Part shown: one piece after another, positions 25,401-37,234 of the stretch
Layout: every line of letters begins with the position of its first letter
Position numbering within the stretch: position 1 is the stretch's first letter
Assembly: GCA_002751075.1 (NCBI GenBank)
Contig: NAOQ01000058.1
Span: 26,711-90,710 of the forward strand
Direction: 5' to 3'
DNA: 64,000 nucleotides
Source of the DNA: Ichthyophonus hoferi
Lineage: Eukaryota > Opisthokonta > Ichthyosporea > Ichthyophonida > Ichthyophonidae
Position numbers and translations under genes: made by a program
Notes under the pieces: model-generated
Told to the model about the DNA's origin: nothing
The model's database searches: none
What the model saw: the letters and a program-made list of their open reading frames with translations, nothing else

Positions 25401-25844
25401 ACATGACAATATACATATACTGTGTTATATACAGTATGTTATACATAATATTTTATAAGAGATGCTCTACGATATGGTATGATATATAATGTTATAACAT
25501 ATACTACCCTACAGAAAACATATTATTATCCAAGGATAGTGTCTTATTATATACATATTATATTATGTTCGACCTCTATCCCTTACCTTAAATAAGTTAT
25601 ATATATAAATAAAAAAGCAACCAACCCATCTTCATACATATATTCACTAATAACATGCATATATATATTTCCCTGTTTATCCTATACCTTCCTCTATATA
25701 TACTATACTATATACCCCCTCCCTCTCCCCTACCTCTCTATCAGCCTCCAGGGTCCACTCCCCTGTAGAACCCTTTAGCTCATCCATAGTCCATACTCTA
25801 TTTCTACTAGTATTAGGTATAGGTGTTGTAGGTGTTGTTGACAT
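13130..25844 (-). CDS. WASHC2: WASH complex subunit 2 (FAM21)
   Basis: About 20 exons and roughly 1,250 residues, near the family's ~1,300. The head domain is clear: RVWTMDELKGSTGEWTLEAD (exon 25734-25844), LLLYIKELSARLLAKANETE (25138-25230), NSFLMMANTQFFEN (24065-24136), RALNSGLNVIDSC (about 22990-23088) and NRYQDRPLPCIIGS (about 22051-22137), matching FAM21 segments WTLEEMRK, LLQFLQEF, FNDFLMLSNTQFIEN, NYGLQVLD and DRPLPYLIGS in order. The long disordered tail carries acidic LF motifs that in the family bind retromer VPS35: TLFDDVEDI, NLFKE, GLFDDSSDDLF, SLFEEEEEEEE, SLFAEESD, NLFGDDDEG and SLFGDSSSDDDD. The last exon is 13130 to about 14203; its stop follows KKRDMFA. The protein recruits the actin-nucleating WASH complex to endosomes. 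Other exons lie near 21747-21808, 21352-21619, 20407-20473, 19843-19980, 19499-19545, 18995-19090, 17873-18049, 17281-17436, 16566-16700, 15571-16303, 15064-15190 and 14655-14790. The exon 4/5 phase junction (23692/23088) is unresolved, and a gap (18446-18817) lies in one intron. Confidence 0.93.
14856..15277. repeat. intronic simple arrays (GTAGT-type pentamers; 16-bp AGTATACAGTATATAG units)
   Basis: In WASHC2 introns flanking one short exon (about 15064-15190): degenerate pentamers GTAGT/GTGGT/GTAAT/GGTAA at 14856-14933, and about three units of a 16-bp repeat AGTATACAGTATATAG at 15222-15277. Confidence 0.85.
15635..15958 (-). repeat. three in-frame 108-bp repeats within WASHC2 (36 residues each)
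   Basis: Inside the large coding exon 15571-16303. Units start at 15635, 15743 and 15851 on the plus strand, exactly 108 bp apart. Each encodes 36 residues of the form TNRSSVTVPSTN-x-TM-x-AME-x-DQKL followed by a basic EEKxKGT end. Differences are mostly single residues, so frame and length are preserved. The repeat lies in the disordered tail between acidic LF motifs. Confidence 0.95.
16741..18200. repeat. degenerate pentanucleotide arrays in WASHC2 introns
   Basis: Arrays of 5-bp units (ATGGT, ATGAT, ATAGT, AGGAT, AGAAT) at 16741-16960, 17459-17760 and 18060-18200, interrupted only by exons at about 17281-17436 and 17873-18049. The plus strand reads purine/T only, so the transcript strand is pyrimidine/A-rich. 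Their chance translations account for the long Tyr/Ile/Ser-rich frames here. Confidence 0.9.
18446..18817. other. assembly gap flanked by an identical 135-bp duplication
   Basis: A run of 372 N. The 135 bp before it (18311-18445) recur exactly at 18822-18956, directly after a TCAG that is absent from the left copy. The gap is probably an unmerged contig overlap, not missing DNA. Confidence 0.95.
19255..19490. repeat. ACAT/CTAC/CA/TA microsatellite cluster
   Basis: Compound simple repeat in a WASHC2 intron: ACATAC and CTACCTAC tetramers, a CA tract, a TA tract at about 19397-19428, then ACATAC again up to the acceptor region of the neighbouring exon. Confidence 0.9.
22505..22760. repeat. AATAT-type pentanucleotide array
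   Basis: Clean (ATAAT)n core at about 22570-22610 grading into AGAAT/AAAAT/ACAAT units. It lies in an intron of WASHC2. A related array lies at 23785-23880. Confidence 0.9.
24900..25095. repeat. pentanucleotide array in a WASHC2 intron
   Basis: Units ACAAT/ATAAT/AGTAT/AGCAT with 5-bp spacing, immediately 3' (transcript sense) of the exon encoding the LLLYIKEL segment. Its translations are Tyr/Ile/Leu-rich chance frames. Confidence 0.85.
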
Positions 25845-25977
25845 GTTATTAAGTCAAAATGGAAAATTAATAGAGAAAATTAAAAGAGAGAAATCAAAAG
25901 TGCGTATTACTATGCTACTATACTATACTATATCATATAATATATATACCTTTAATTATAGTACTTAATAACCAGAC

Positions 25978-26010
<33 letters not shown>

Positions 26011-26531
26011 AATACTTTGGGTTGAATAAACAAGGTATATAATAAATAACAACCCTCTATTTATCCTTAATTATACTTGCTCTGTAAAATAAAATTATAA
26101 TCGGCTCACAACCTTTACAAATATGGCCTAATTATATTAATTATAATGAAATTATTTCAATTATTGGATTAGTTAATTAATAATACATATTTACGCAAGA
26201 TTAAAGCGATTATTTATATTTTTTATTAGGCTATTGCTCTCAATATTCACAAATTGGCATAATCAAAAATAATTATATTTACGCAACTCTAACTATACAT
26301 TTAATCATCATTATGAGGCTCACAATTTACAAATTCAGCCTAGTTAAGATAACTACGTATACGCAAACATAATTATACTATTTAAATAATTATTTTGACA
26401 TCCTGACAACAGCCTCAATACTACAAATAATAATTTTCAAACATTTTTTTAATTTTTAAGTTTAATTTCTTCACAATAGCTAGACGTCTATAATTTAAAC
26501 ATCTGTGCCATATATTATACCGTCTTTCACA
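25845..26531. other. divergent intergenic region between WASHC2 and SPCS2
   Basis: 687 bp separate the two start codons, so the promoters of both genes and their 5' UTRs must lie here. It contains an (AAT)n tract at about 25979-26009 and repeated AATTATA/TACGCAA motifs (for example TTTACGCAA at about 26190 and 26279, TATACGCAA at 26358). No TATA box can be assigned with confidence. Confidence 0.5.
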
Positions 26532-29500
26532 ATGTCTACTACTACCACACAAGTAAGTACTAATATTTATTTATTACTTCCTACTTTACTAATTAAAAAC
26601 TACGTTTCCCTGAGAGAATAATGACTTTTATAGCTTTCTTTCTGGTTTTGTTTATTTCTCGCACATACCTTTCTCAAATTATTTTTCTATTTTATAGATT
26701 TCTATATTTTATAATATGTAACACTTAATTTAGTGCACTTTACCACTGCATATTTGTCTGTTGGTATTTGTATATTTATATTCCAAATTCTGTATTAATC
26801 AATGCGAAAGCGAAACAGCATTTCTATCTAAATAGTTAAATATATATATTAAGGGGGATTTATTAATATTTTTATGATATAATTTATCACAACATATCAC
26901 TATCATATCAATGCGATATCATATTCCCATCTGGTGAACGGGGGTAGAGTGGGGTGGGGGAAGGAATGCTGGTGCTACACCACTTTAAAGAAATTAGAGA
27001 GTAGGAACAAGACGAGGTATTTGTTGAATATGGTTTTGCATATTAGAGATGCTTTGTAATAAAGTTATTAGTGTTGAGTGATAAAAGAATGAGCATACTA
27101 ATTAACAGTGTTCAAAGGTTATTATAGCTCACCCACACCCACACATATACACACCCAAATGGTATACATTTTATTGCCATTTTTTAATGGAATTTAGGCT
27201 AAACTACATGGATTTTATTATTAGAAAACGCATTTGTTTCATATTTGAGTGTCCTTGATGTAATTAATTTATTAAATGAGTTTTGTCGTGTTATATTATT
27301 TTAGATACAATTGCACTTAGATAGATAGGAAGATTGTTTTTAGATATATAGTAACCATATGCTATATAATGCGGTACAAAAAAGAAAGAAACATAATTGC
27401 ATGCTTATTTCCATCTATAACTAATACTCCCCCTTTCCTTCTTACTCTTACTCTCGTGACTCTCTACCTATCTACATTCTCTCACCTCAATTGTCACATC
27501 ATTGATGTGATGCTTGGTTCTATTAAGCTAGACTGAGACGGTAAAAACTGTTGTGTATATGCCTTGGTGGTATGGGGTTGCTGGGGGGAGGTAGTCTGGG
27601 ATTGGTGGAATACTTTGATTAGACGTTTGTGTGGACGAGTGTTGATATTGTAGTTCAAATACGTATATATATATATGTACTGTCATAATTTTAAGGTAGT
27701 AACGGGTTGCTAGGAAAGGAGGGGAGTGATTGCAGGGATATATTGAAGGAGAGAGAGATTAGTATAGGATGTTGGCCAATTTTAAAATCAATTTTATATT
27801 AGTTAAGATAAGTGTAGTCATTAATAAGATATGCATAGTAACCGTTTTTTTTATTGCTGAGTCTAAATATAGCGTCTATTTATAGATTGAATATGCTTAT
27901 TACATTCTGATAGATCGGCCTCACAGAACACTCAGGAGCCAGCGGTGGTGGAGATATGGAATGGACCAAAGGTGAAACTATCTTTGGACGATGGAGTCAT
28001 GGAGGTAGGCTACTGTAGTATAGTATAGTATAATATAGAATGGCTTAATATAGTATAATTTCCTTGGTCTTTTATGGTGGCTGATATCAGTCTCCACTAC
28101 CTATATATACTAATATGGTAGCATACAATCATGAAGGGTGTGTAATTGGGTTGACTATATACTGGTGTCATATGACCTGGGAGTGATACTGGTAGAAGAT
28201 TGGTACATAGAGATCACGAGAGCCTATTATAGGGTGGCTGTCAGTCAGAGGTAGGATGACTATTGGGCATAGATATATATATATAATGTATAAAAGGAAT
28301 TACTAGGATATTGGCCTGAGGGTAAGGTATGACATATGTGGAATAGAGTTTCTAATTGGCAACAGACTGTCAATCACATGCCTGACCAGTTATATTACAA
28401 TTACAAGGTCTTTATTATATATTGTTACAAAGAAATGTTTATTCTAGTGTATTATAGTATAGGTATATCTGCAAACAGCTATAATCATATGCGATTTTAC
28501 TATTATTAGGCAATAGATAGATATTCACCGATAAATTATCACCAATGAACATTATTACATCATTAAAAAATTACATAAAATTATAGCAATCAAACATTAT
28601 CAAGGCATTTTAAAATACCAATCACCTCTACCCATTACATTAGGCTATCGAGAAGACCGACTATAAACTGGATTACTCATACACCGACAAGAAGCTGTTT
28701 CTCAGTTTTCTAGCTGTGGCTTTTGCGGGCATTGGAATCTTATATAGCCAAAAAATCCCTCTTAAAGAGTCTCGGTTTATACTTGGCATCTGTGTTGGAT
28801 TATACGCAACTATCACTTTTATTGTACAGGTTGTTGCCTATTTCTATGAGGGTGATATTATTATGTGGGCCAATAGGCTCCCTGTTGCTAAGGATGGTGC
28901 GGGAGAGGTGAGTTGTGGTTGGTTAATGGTATTATATTATATTATATAGTATTGTATTTTATGGTATGATATGGTTTTGTATTATATTGTATGGTTTGGT
29001 GTAGTATTTTGTCTCATTGTATGACATGGTAATACATTATGCTATATTATGTCACATTATTGTCGACATATGCAATTTAGTAGTGCAGGTAGACATACAC
29101 GTAAATGATAGAGATTATTACAAGCAACTCAGTATTTAAATGGGTAGCTTCAAGGCCCATATATAGATTGATCCTATAATCTCGGGGAATATTTTACCAG
29201 TCTAGCGTGCATATAACCATTCATAATTAATGGCTTTGACTAAAAATACATCATTGCCCCTGCCTACCTTATCTGATTAATCATTTTATACAAATATGTC
29301 TGTTATTTTGTATCTTTCTATTATAAATCATTATAGAAATCATTTCCCTAGCCTTTTATAAAGTGTGAGAGCTAAGACAAGACATGTTTTGGTTATCCGA
29401 ACATACAGATAATTGTAACGTGCCTGACACTACCAATTGACATGCATCCTTCCCATCATTAACCAACACAGAAGACATTCGTGGGACCGGAGCAGTTAGT

Positions 29501-29711
29501 GATTGAGAGCGTTATGGAAAAGTATAGCTCCGACTATACTCTTAGATTTATCAACCCACGCGCCCCCAAGGGAAGCAACACCGTGAATATCACCCAGTCA
29601 ATTGGAAGCTTTCTTGGCTGGGATGGTATTGTGCAACAGGATAAGATGGATTTGTGTGTTTCTAGGGGCTTAAAAGAATTGGCTAGCCTCTCTGGAAAGA
29701 AAAAAGAATAA
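26532..29711 (+). CDS. SPCS2: signal peptidase complex subunit 2
   Basis: Four exons (26532-26552, 27927-28004, 28644-28907, 29472-29711), all in phase 0, giving 200 residues against 226 in human. IWNGPKVKLSLDD matches the family's KWDGSAVKNSLDD. Exon 3 carries the two membrane helices (LFLSFLAVAFAGIGILY and FILGICVGLYATITFIVQVV), joined by a short loop as in the SPC25 hairpin. Exon 4 is the cytosolic tail (YTLRFINPRAPKGSNTVNIT ... SIGSFLGWDG), ending in a lysine-rich GKKKE. The protein is a non-catalytic ER-membrane subunit of the complex that removes signal peptides. The exon 2 acceptor was chosen at CTCACAG (27926) because the nearer TAG site gives the wrong frame. AATAAA follows at 29776. 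Confidence 0.95.
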
Positions 29712-29775
29712 GAACAGGAGATTGTATATTTATGATATGATGACTACTATATTACATTCTAAGATACAGACATGG

Positions 29776-29781
29776 AATAAA
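29776..29781 (+). terminator. AATAAA polyadenylation signal of SPCS2
   Basis: Canonical hexamer 65 bp after the SPCS2 stop codon, in a region with no other gene. Confidence 0.5.
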
Positions 29782-30503
29782 CATAGCGTGACAGCTATAT
29801 GAAGTCAATGTATATTGTATGGTATGTATGCTGTACATAGTCTATGTCTCTGGAATTCCTCGGTTCATCATCTACATTATCCATCCTAGATCAATATGCG
29901 CATTGAAATTGTTGCCCTTCCTAAATGTATTAGAACCCTAGATACTATAATGGCAAGTGTCACTGCTTGAAATCACCCCATTACATCGTCAATCACTGTG
30001 GTCTCAACACTACTACCATTCCTACTTCTTTAAACCTGTCCATCACACTATACTATAATCTCTAACAACCTAGATTGCGTCTATCTATACTAGATATTCG
30101 CCTACTGCTACTATTGATTACAAATCTCCATCAGACCAATCGAATGTCTGAGTCAGAACGTAATCGATATTTGTAATATTGGATTAAGGGAATCAATAAT
30201 GACAATATAGTCGGATAATAATATGCTCTATGCTTTATTGAGATGTATTAATTAAATTAAATTATATTTGTCATACGATAATAGATAAGTGATACTCTGA
30301 TTGGTATAGAAACGAGCGTTGGTTTTAAATAATCAATAGCAAATGAGAGTATGTTGATGTTAATGTGTACCTCTTCCTTTGAAAATATATTTTCAGCGAC
30401 CTGAACATTGACAAACGATTTAATTCACCAGACAAATATCATGCACATCTTAATGAGTAAAATTATATTATTATTATTATCATTTAGATGCTGGTAACCC
30501 TTT

Positions 30504-30799
30504 NNNNNNNNNNNNNNNNNNNNNNNNNNNNNNNNNNNNNNNNNNNNNNNNNNNNNNNNNNNNNNNNNNNNNNNNNNNNNNNNNNNNNNNNNNNNNNNNN
30601 NNNNNNNNNNNNNNNNNNNNNNNNNNNNNNNNNNNNNNNNNNNNNNNNNNNNNNNNNNNNNNNNNNNNNNNNNNNNNNNNNNNNNNNNNNNNNNNNNNNN
30701 NNNNNNNNNNNNNNNNNNNNNNNNNNNNNNNNNNNNNNNNNNNNNNNNNNNNNNNNNNNNNNNNNNNNNNNNNNNNNNNNNNNNNNNNNNNNNNNNNNN
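30504..30799. other. assembly gap (296 N)
   Basis: Unlike the other three gaps, no long duplicated flank is seen, only a short CATTTAG on each side. Sequence may truly be missing between SPCS2 and SLC25A38. Confidence 0.95.
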
Positions 30800-31309
30800 A
30801 CATTTAGTATGACTTATCTCAAGGAATATATGTACCAAAACGTATTGTCTACAGTCTTTACTGTTGCATTAAGGGTCACCATGCTGTCCATTCCAACAAC
30901 AGTACACCAGGTTTTCCAATAGGAAAAAATACGAAACCAGTTCCACTCCTTTTCGCCTCAGTTGCAATTAGCACAAAATATTTTAGGTTATATCCAAGTA
31001 ATTTTTTTGAATCTCAGATCACATTCCCAAAAAAAGAAATTCGCAAAAATAACTATATTTGTTTGTATTGCGTTGTACTATGGAATTATTTTATTGATTT
31101 GTATTTTTAGAACTATATTAATCGCTTTAACTCCTACTTTTCCTGTTGGACGGCTACAAACATAGTATTTTGTTCTGGTGATGAGTGTAAAACGAATAAA
31201 CTTATAAATACATATATGTTATTGCTCTAAATACATTGTAGAAAAATGTCCCGTTGTAATAATATAACTTTTTGTACATGTATACGGCTATAATACCATA
31301 CACGTAGAG

Positions 31310-31850
31310 AAATGGTAGAGGAGTAGTAACGTTGACAGTATTAGAATTTAAAAGAAAATTATCCATGCGCCTAATTGGGCTATTTACGTGAATAAAAATT
31401 AAAAACATGTACATGCGTGTTTATATGTTTGTTTAGTAAATATAATACTATATAAACATGAAATTATGCTGAATTGATAATTTCCTATACATACAATACA
31501 ATTATAATGCTCTGTGTATGATCTGGATGCCTGGAGAGACGGTAGGGAAGCGAAGGTAACAATATTTGGTTTAAAATCAAAATATATGTACGCCTAATTG
31601 GGCTATTTACGTAAACAAAAACACTTATATGCGTGCTTATATGTTTGTTAAGTAAATATAATACTATATAAATGAAAATGAATTGATAATTTCCTATACA
31701 TACAATATAAGTACAATGCTATGTGTATGATGCAAATACCTAGAGGGACGGTAGGAGAGCGAAGGTCACAAATATTTGGTTTAAAATAAAAATATGCATA
31801 CGTCTAATTGGTCTACTTACGTGTTTAAATACATGTATACGCGCGCGTAT
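31310..31850 (+). repeat. minisatellite with ~210-223-bp unit (about 2.3 copies)
   Basis: The segment CGCCTAATTGGGCTATTTAC at 31368 recurs at 31591 and, diverged (CGTCTAATTGGTCTACTTAC), at 31801. Each unit also contains AAGTAAATATAATACTATATAA, TTGATAATTTCCTATACATA and a GACGGTAGGGAAGCGAAGGT block. It lies just beyond the 3' end of SLC25A38 and has no coding frame. Confidence 0.85.
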
Positions 31851-32013
31851 TAACGAAAATGAATGTGAATGCACACATATATACTTAGTTAAAATTTAAA
31901 TATGCCCGTAAGATATATATATATCTCTTTCAAGATAATGTAAACCACCCAACGTCGACATGTACGCATGTAGATACAGACTTTCAGAGAACACGACACA
32001 CTCAGAAGGTAAT

Positions 32014-35000
32014 CTAGTCTCTAATATGAAAGGTATGGATGGGTGCAGAGGGCATCAGAGTAGTATACAGTTTGGTGCTAGCTGTGAGAATCTCCTCGTA
32101 CAATGTCCAGACTAAAGCTGTTTGTAGGGTCTTACGAAGTACTCTGGGTACTATACCTAGTAGAGGAAGAGAGGGAGAGCAAAGAAGAGATAGTGAGGGT
32201 TATGGAGGAGGATAGGAAAAATATATATAGACAAAACAAAGCATTATGAATAACTGGGATATAAGAGGTATAAAGTAAATCTATGTTTTGCTACAACACC
32301 CACATATATAGTCATTTATATTATGGTTGCTATCTTTCTTTCAACACATTTGACCTACTCCTCACCCCTTTCTCCTCTCCTCTTTAAATTTATCAATGTT
32401 AAGCACACATTAGGACAGATGCTTAAAAGGAGATAGAGAAAAAGAAATAGTTGGCGTGTGTAGGTATATGTATAAGAGAGCATCTGCTCAATATATCCTT
32501 ATATGCTTAGGTATCATACAATTATCCTATCACACTATTATTCTATTATCCTATTATTTTATTATTCCATTATTCTATTATACTGTCATACTATTATCCT
32601 ATTATCATATTATACTATTATACTATTATTCTATTATTCTATTATACTAATATCCTGTCATACTATTATCCTATTATCTTATTATCCTATTATTCCATTA
32701 TACTAATATCCTGTCATACTATTATCCTATTATCATATTATATTATTATTCTATTATTCTATTATTCTATTATTCTATTATTCTATTATACTGTTATACT
32801 ATTATCCTGTCGTACTATTATCATATTATACTATTATACTATGATACTATTATTCTATTATAATATTATCTTGTCATACTATTATCTTATTATCATATTA
32901 TACTATTATTCTATTATACTATTTTTCTATTATACTAATATCCTGTCATACTATTATCCTATTATCCTATCACACCATTATCCTATCATCTTATTATACT
33001 ATTATTATACTACACTATTATACTATTATCCTGTAAGTATTACCTGCACAGAACCCTTTCACACCCTCTCTTGCCCATAGACTTGCAGCCGTCTGGGTAA
33101 AGGATTGTTTCTCAGCACAAGAACACAGTTGCATGCGAGTACGAAGGACATCGGGGGGATGGGTCAAGATGGTTGCCATGGCACCCGCTGTAGCGCCACA
33201 AATAAAGGTGAGGGCAGGAGGGGGTATGTCTGGGGGACAGAGGGAAAGGTATAGTTATATATCTATAAGTTAGCATATACAACTATTTAACTATATATAT
33301 ATATATATATATATATTTCATACTTTACACTATATATACATAGTTTACTCTAGATAGAAAATTCTCTCATGCCGTCTCTCCCTCTCCCCCTTTATAGCCA
33401 TATATATCTCTACCTTTCAGGGCCTCTTGGTGAACATCCAGAAACCTTTTCCCCTATATAATGAAATTATCATTAGCAACAACCAACCATATGGAGGGAA
33501 ATTGAATTATTCCCATAACAAGTTATAGTTTAAATAGGTTGAATAACAATTAATTTCCATTGGCTGCTTTAAAAAATTAAAATAGTGAAACCCGAATAAA
33601 GATATATAAATGTAGGGACCAATGGGCAGAAGGGATTATATGCAAAAAAGAAATGATTGGTTGTTATATAACAGACGACATAAATAAAAATATATAGGCA
33701 TATAGGCAACCTATTCAAATACAATAATAGGTCAGTTCAAGGCACACACATAACAACTAGCATGGCCTAGTATGTGGGTTGCTATGGGCATACTCTCATG
33801 AACCCATACTAATAAATCAGTCATAATAATACCATCTCATCTCTGTCCTCATGCCATCACGTCATCCCTCCATAACACGCTAATATCTCCACAGCTTATC
33901 AAAAACATAGATTATATGAAGTAATTAAAAGTTAAAAATTTATACTGATTTATACGACCTTCCAAATGATCGGATCACACTTGTCTGCTTTCCTCCAAGA
34001 TAAACATACGTAGTATTTTATAAATATTTTATATAATCGAGTTAATATATTTATATACATACCGATAGTATATTAGATATTAAGTCTTATTGGCCTGCTA
34101 TTTATTTTAAAAGCTTGGAATGGTTTTTTGTATATAGTATAATATTATTCAAGATAAGATAATATAATATAATACAATATAATACAATAACAAAATAATC
34201 TATTATAATATAATACCACTATCTACAATCAAAACTACCATCTACCTCTAATAAGCCTATCTTCTATTATATCACAACATGGCCATTTCTTCCACCCACC
34301 CCCACTCATGTTATGGTACATTACATACCTGCTGATACAGTGAATAATACAACGCAGAGAAAGGTGCATCTCGCATGATAGTTGGCCCTAGACCATACAT
34401 AAGACTCCTCAATCCCTCTTGTTTAGTCATCGTCATAAGAGCATGCATTGTACTATGGTAGGTAAACAGACTACTCTGTGTGAGGAAAATAGAGAGAACA
34501 GAAAGAGAATAAAGATATGTACGTGAGTGTAAATCAAAATACTTAATGAATAGAGTGAAGAGATGGTGGGAGAAATAGAAGAATAGATAGTATGTTGCAG
34601 TGTATATTGTATTAGTGAGTGTGCAAATTGTTCACACTATGTGAAGGAAAGAGGGAAGAAAGAGGATGAACAGGTATTAGTGAGTTTAATCCGGAATAGT
34701 TACTGAAGAAGTTAGGAAGTACAAGGGCAAATCTAGGATAGTTAGTATATTTCAGAAAATATCATATTAGTGTTTATGAAAATGAATGTATGGTGATGAT
34801 TATTTATATGTAAAAGAGGATTATTCGGGTTATGCAAAGGATTCATGTATGGTTTATTATATTATGAAGTAGTATTGTGCTACGCAACATGTTGGCTTTT
34901 TTCCTCTTCTATTTCATGCTTTACTTATTTGGAATTGTATTTTTTATTAACTAAAGGCCCCAAAAACATGATATATATCCCTGTATCTCTCTCTACCTAT

Positions 35001-35513
35001 CTCTCCTTCTCATTCACAGTCATATTCAACACCGCTTTATTCCCTTTCCACCTATATCGCCCCATATCCTACCTCTATTCTCGTCTTAACTACTAACAAA
35101 GGCATAAAGGTCGTGACAATCGCTACGCGTGATAAGAAACTAATAACAAAGTTCTGAGAAGGTGTCAGGGTTCTTGGTGCCTTGGTATTGTTATTATAGC
35201 CAATCACAATCTTCTTGGCCTGATTGAGAAGGGAAAAATACAAGGCCATACCAGGGACGGTACGATAAATACTAGGAAGTGTGCCGCGCCATAAAGAGGA
35301 AATTCCTTGTGTCCTTGTAATATCCGTAATAACATGAAGTAATTTCCGTCTACTACCTATTATAGACCCTTGTTGCAGCTTTGTTTTTGCCACATCAAGG
35401 GGTTGGAATAGAATAGTAGATATCAACCCACTGGCCGCTCCGGCTAGTAGATGTACAGTTGGAGAAAGGGATTGTTTGTCGGTGTGAGACTTTGTTGGTA
35501 TAATAGAGGCCAT
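32014..35513 (-). CDS. SLC25A38: mitochondrial glycine carrier SLC25A38 (Hem25)
   Basis: Five exons (35073-35513, 34329-34475, 33414-33453, 33044-33229, 32014-32156), phases consistent, 318 residues (human 304). Three carrier repeats are visible with signatures PLDVAKTKL, PLLVVKTRI (second Asp absent, as in human SLC25A38) and PPDVLRTRM. Orthologue-specific stretches include STILFQPLDVAKTKL, SLWRGTLPSIYRTVPG, GLGPTIMRDAPFSALYYS and PRVLRKTLQTALVWTLYEE, each aligning with human (LWKGMSPSIVRCVPG, TATLLRDAPFSGIYL, PRALRRTLMAAMAWTVYEE). The family imports glycine across the inner mitochondrial membrane for the first step of haem synthesis. The start is the first ATG of exon 1 and precedes a basic N terminus. 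The intron between exons 4 and 5 holds a large TATTC/TATTA array. Confidence 0.95.
32510..33035. repeat. 500-bp CTATT/ATTAT pentanucleotide array in an SLC25A38 intron
   Basis: Almost uninterrupted 5-bp units (TATCC, TATTC, TATAC, TATCA, TGTCA) filling the 3' half of the intron between exons 4 and 5, ending a few bases before the exon 4 donor. The plus strand is pyrimidine/A, the transcript strand purine/T. It explains the Leu/Ser/Tyr-rich chance frames in this span. Confidence 0.95.
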
Positions 35514-37234
35514 GTTTATTTTAGAGGCTTACATATGAGGAAAAAGCTAGTTTTTAGCGGTAACAAAGGAATAATGTACTCTAGTGTCAAGTTTTGTAAA
35601 TGTGAAGCATTGCAAGGCAATGTAAGGAAGGTAAGGTAAGCTATGGCGGTTTAATATCATATGTAATGCAATAGCGCAAGCTCCATTACTGTCTTCGTTA
35701 TAATAACGTAAAAACCATCATACTCGACTTCACTGCTATAATAATACACAATAATAAAGAATGTAGATTAGCTTGTGAGATCGCAATCAAGATTAAGTTT
35801 GATTAAATACTAATATTTGCAATTAACAAACAATTATTTGGCGATTTGGCTAATCGATCTACAACTTATTTGTGATTATTTTATATGAAACATTTATATG
35901 GTATTGTTTTGTTTATAGACATATATATGTTCAGTAGTAGACGAGTTGATGTTTGTCCGGCGCACATGTCATTCTAACTGCGCATCTGGTAGTTCATTTG
36001 GCCTTTCTGGTATGGCCTTGATTTTTTCCCGCCGTTGAGGGTTATCATGGCTTGATGATAGAAATATTTAGGTACTCCATGTAAAATTCGCTTATGATTA
36101 GGTGAATCGCGAGGCAAATTGATTGTAAGAGTAAGCGATATATTCTCTTGTAATTAAATTCCAATGTTTAACTTTATTAATTAATTACCGGTATAGTTAA
36201 TACAACTTACTTTTGATTTACGGTCCATTTCTGTATTCAAAATGATTTCTTTAATATTCTCTTTTTTATCCGGATGGGGGCTTCCGATTCCTAATTATAT
36301 ATAGATACCAGTAATTTAATTATTTTAAACAATCATCTAGCCAAGAGAATAAAGTGCGTGTATTTTGGTCAGACTAAATTTGATTTCCACGAGGTTGTGG
36401 CTATGCCAATTATTTTTCCAGGGTATGACTTTATGAATGTGTACCAATAAATTTACACTACAATTAATCAATAATTTTAAATAATAGAAAATAAATATAT
36501 ATAATAATTTATAGGTATTTATTTATGTGGTTTATTTACTAAGCTGCATAAATTGGACCACGTGGTTTACGTGGTTTACGTGCATTACACAGTGGCGTAG
36601 TGGAGACCAATAGCAGCTTTCAATCTTGAAGTTTTGAAGATTAGAGGATAAAAAATGAGCAACACTACTCCCAAACAAAAAGAGAGAAATAATAATACAT
36701 TTTTAGTATTATTTATCAATAAATCAACCTTTTCGGTGACATTTTTATTTAACTAAATAATTTTTATATAATATATCATAGAATCAAATGATTTTAAAAT
36801 AACAGCTAAGAGAAATAAGCCGCCTGGTTACCAACACAAATACAATGGAGCCACAGGTTAGTTTAAAGTCGTTTTGAAACAAGCTTAAATCTAGGTTCAT
36901 GATCTCATAGCTACAATAGCCTTTTTGTATTGGTAGAGGTATCCTAAAAATAGATATGATAAATTCAGGAGCACCTATCAAACACCACTATTACTTCCAA
37001 ACACCAATTTACTATACTACAATATCATATATAAAACTACACATTACTGCAACATCATGAATATAATGGAATATGCGCCAATAATGATTAAATGGAATTC
37101 TCTATCACAACAATAGATGGTTTAAAAACTGACGTAGTTTTGCAGCATAACCAGAGGAACTGTATCACTACCACAGTGTGTAAAGTTGCTTTTATTTCGC
37201 ATATTTGATTTTTTCATTTATTCACTGTGGGACC
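35514..37234. other. divergent intergenic region, SLC25A38 / SLC30
   Basis: 1.7 kb between two divergent start codons. A small palindromic CCACGTGG followed by two direct GTGGTTTAC units lies at about 36558-36582 and could be an E-box-like site. Metal-response elements were not recognised. No coding exon is supported. Confidence 0.45.

Noticed and set aside
32456-33080. Leu/Ser/Tyr-rich frames resembling membrane proteins
   Set aside because: Translation of the CTATT/ATTAT array inside the SLC25A38 intron.
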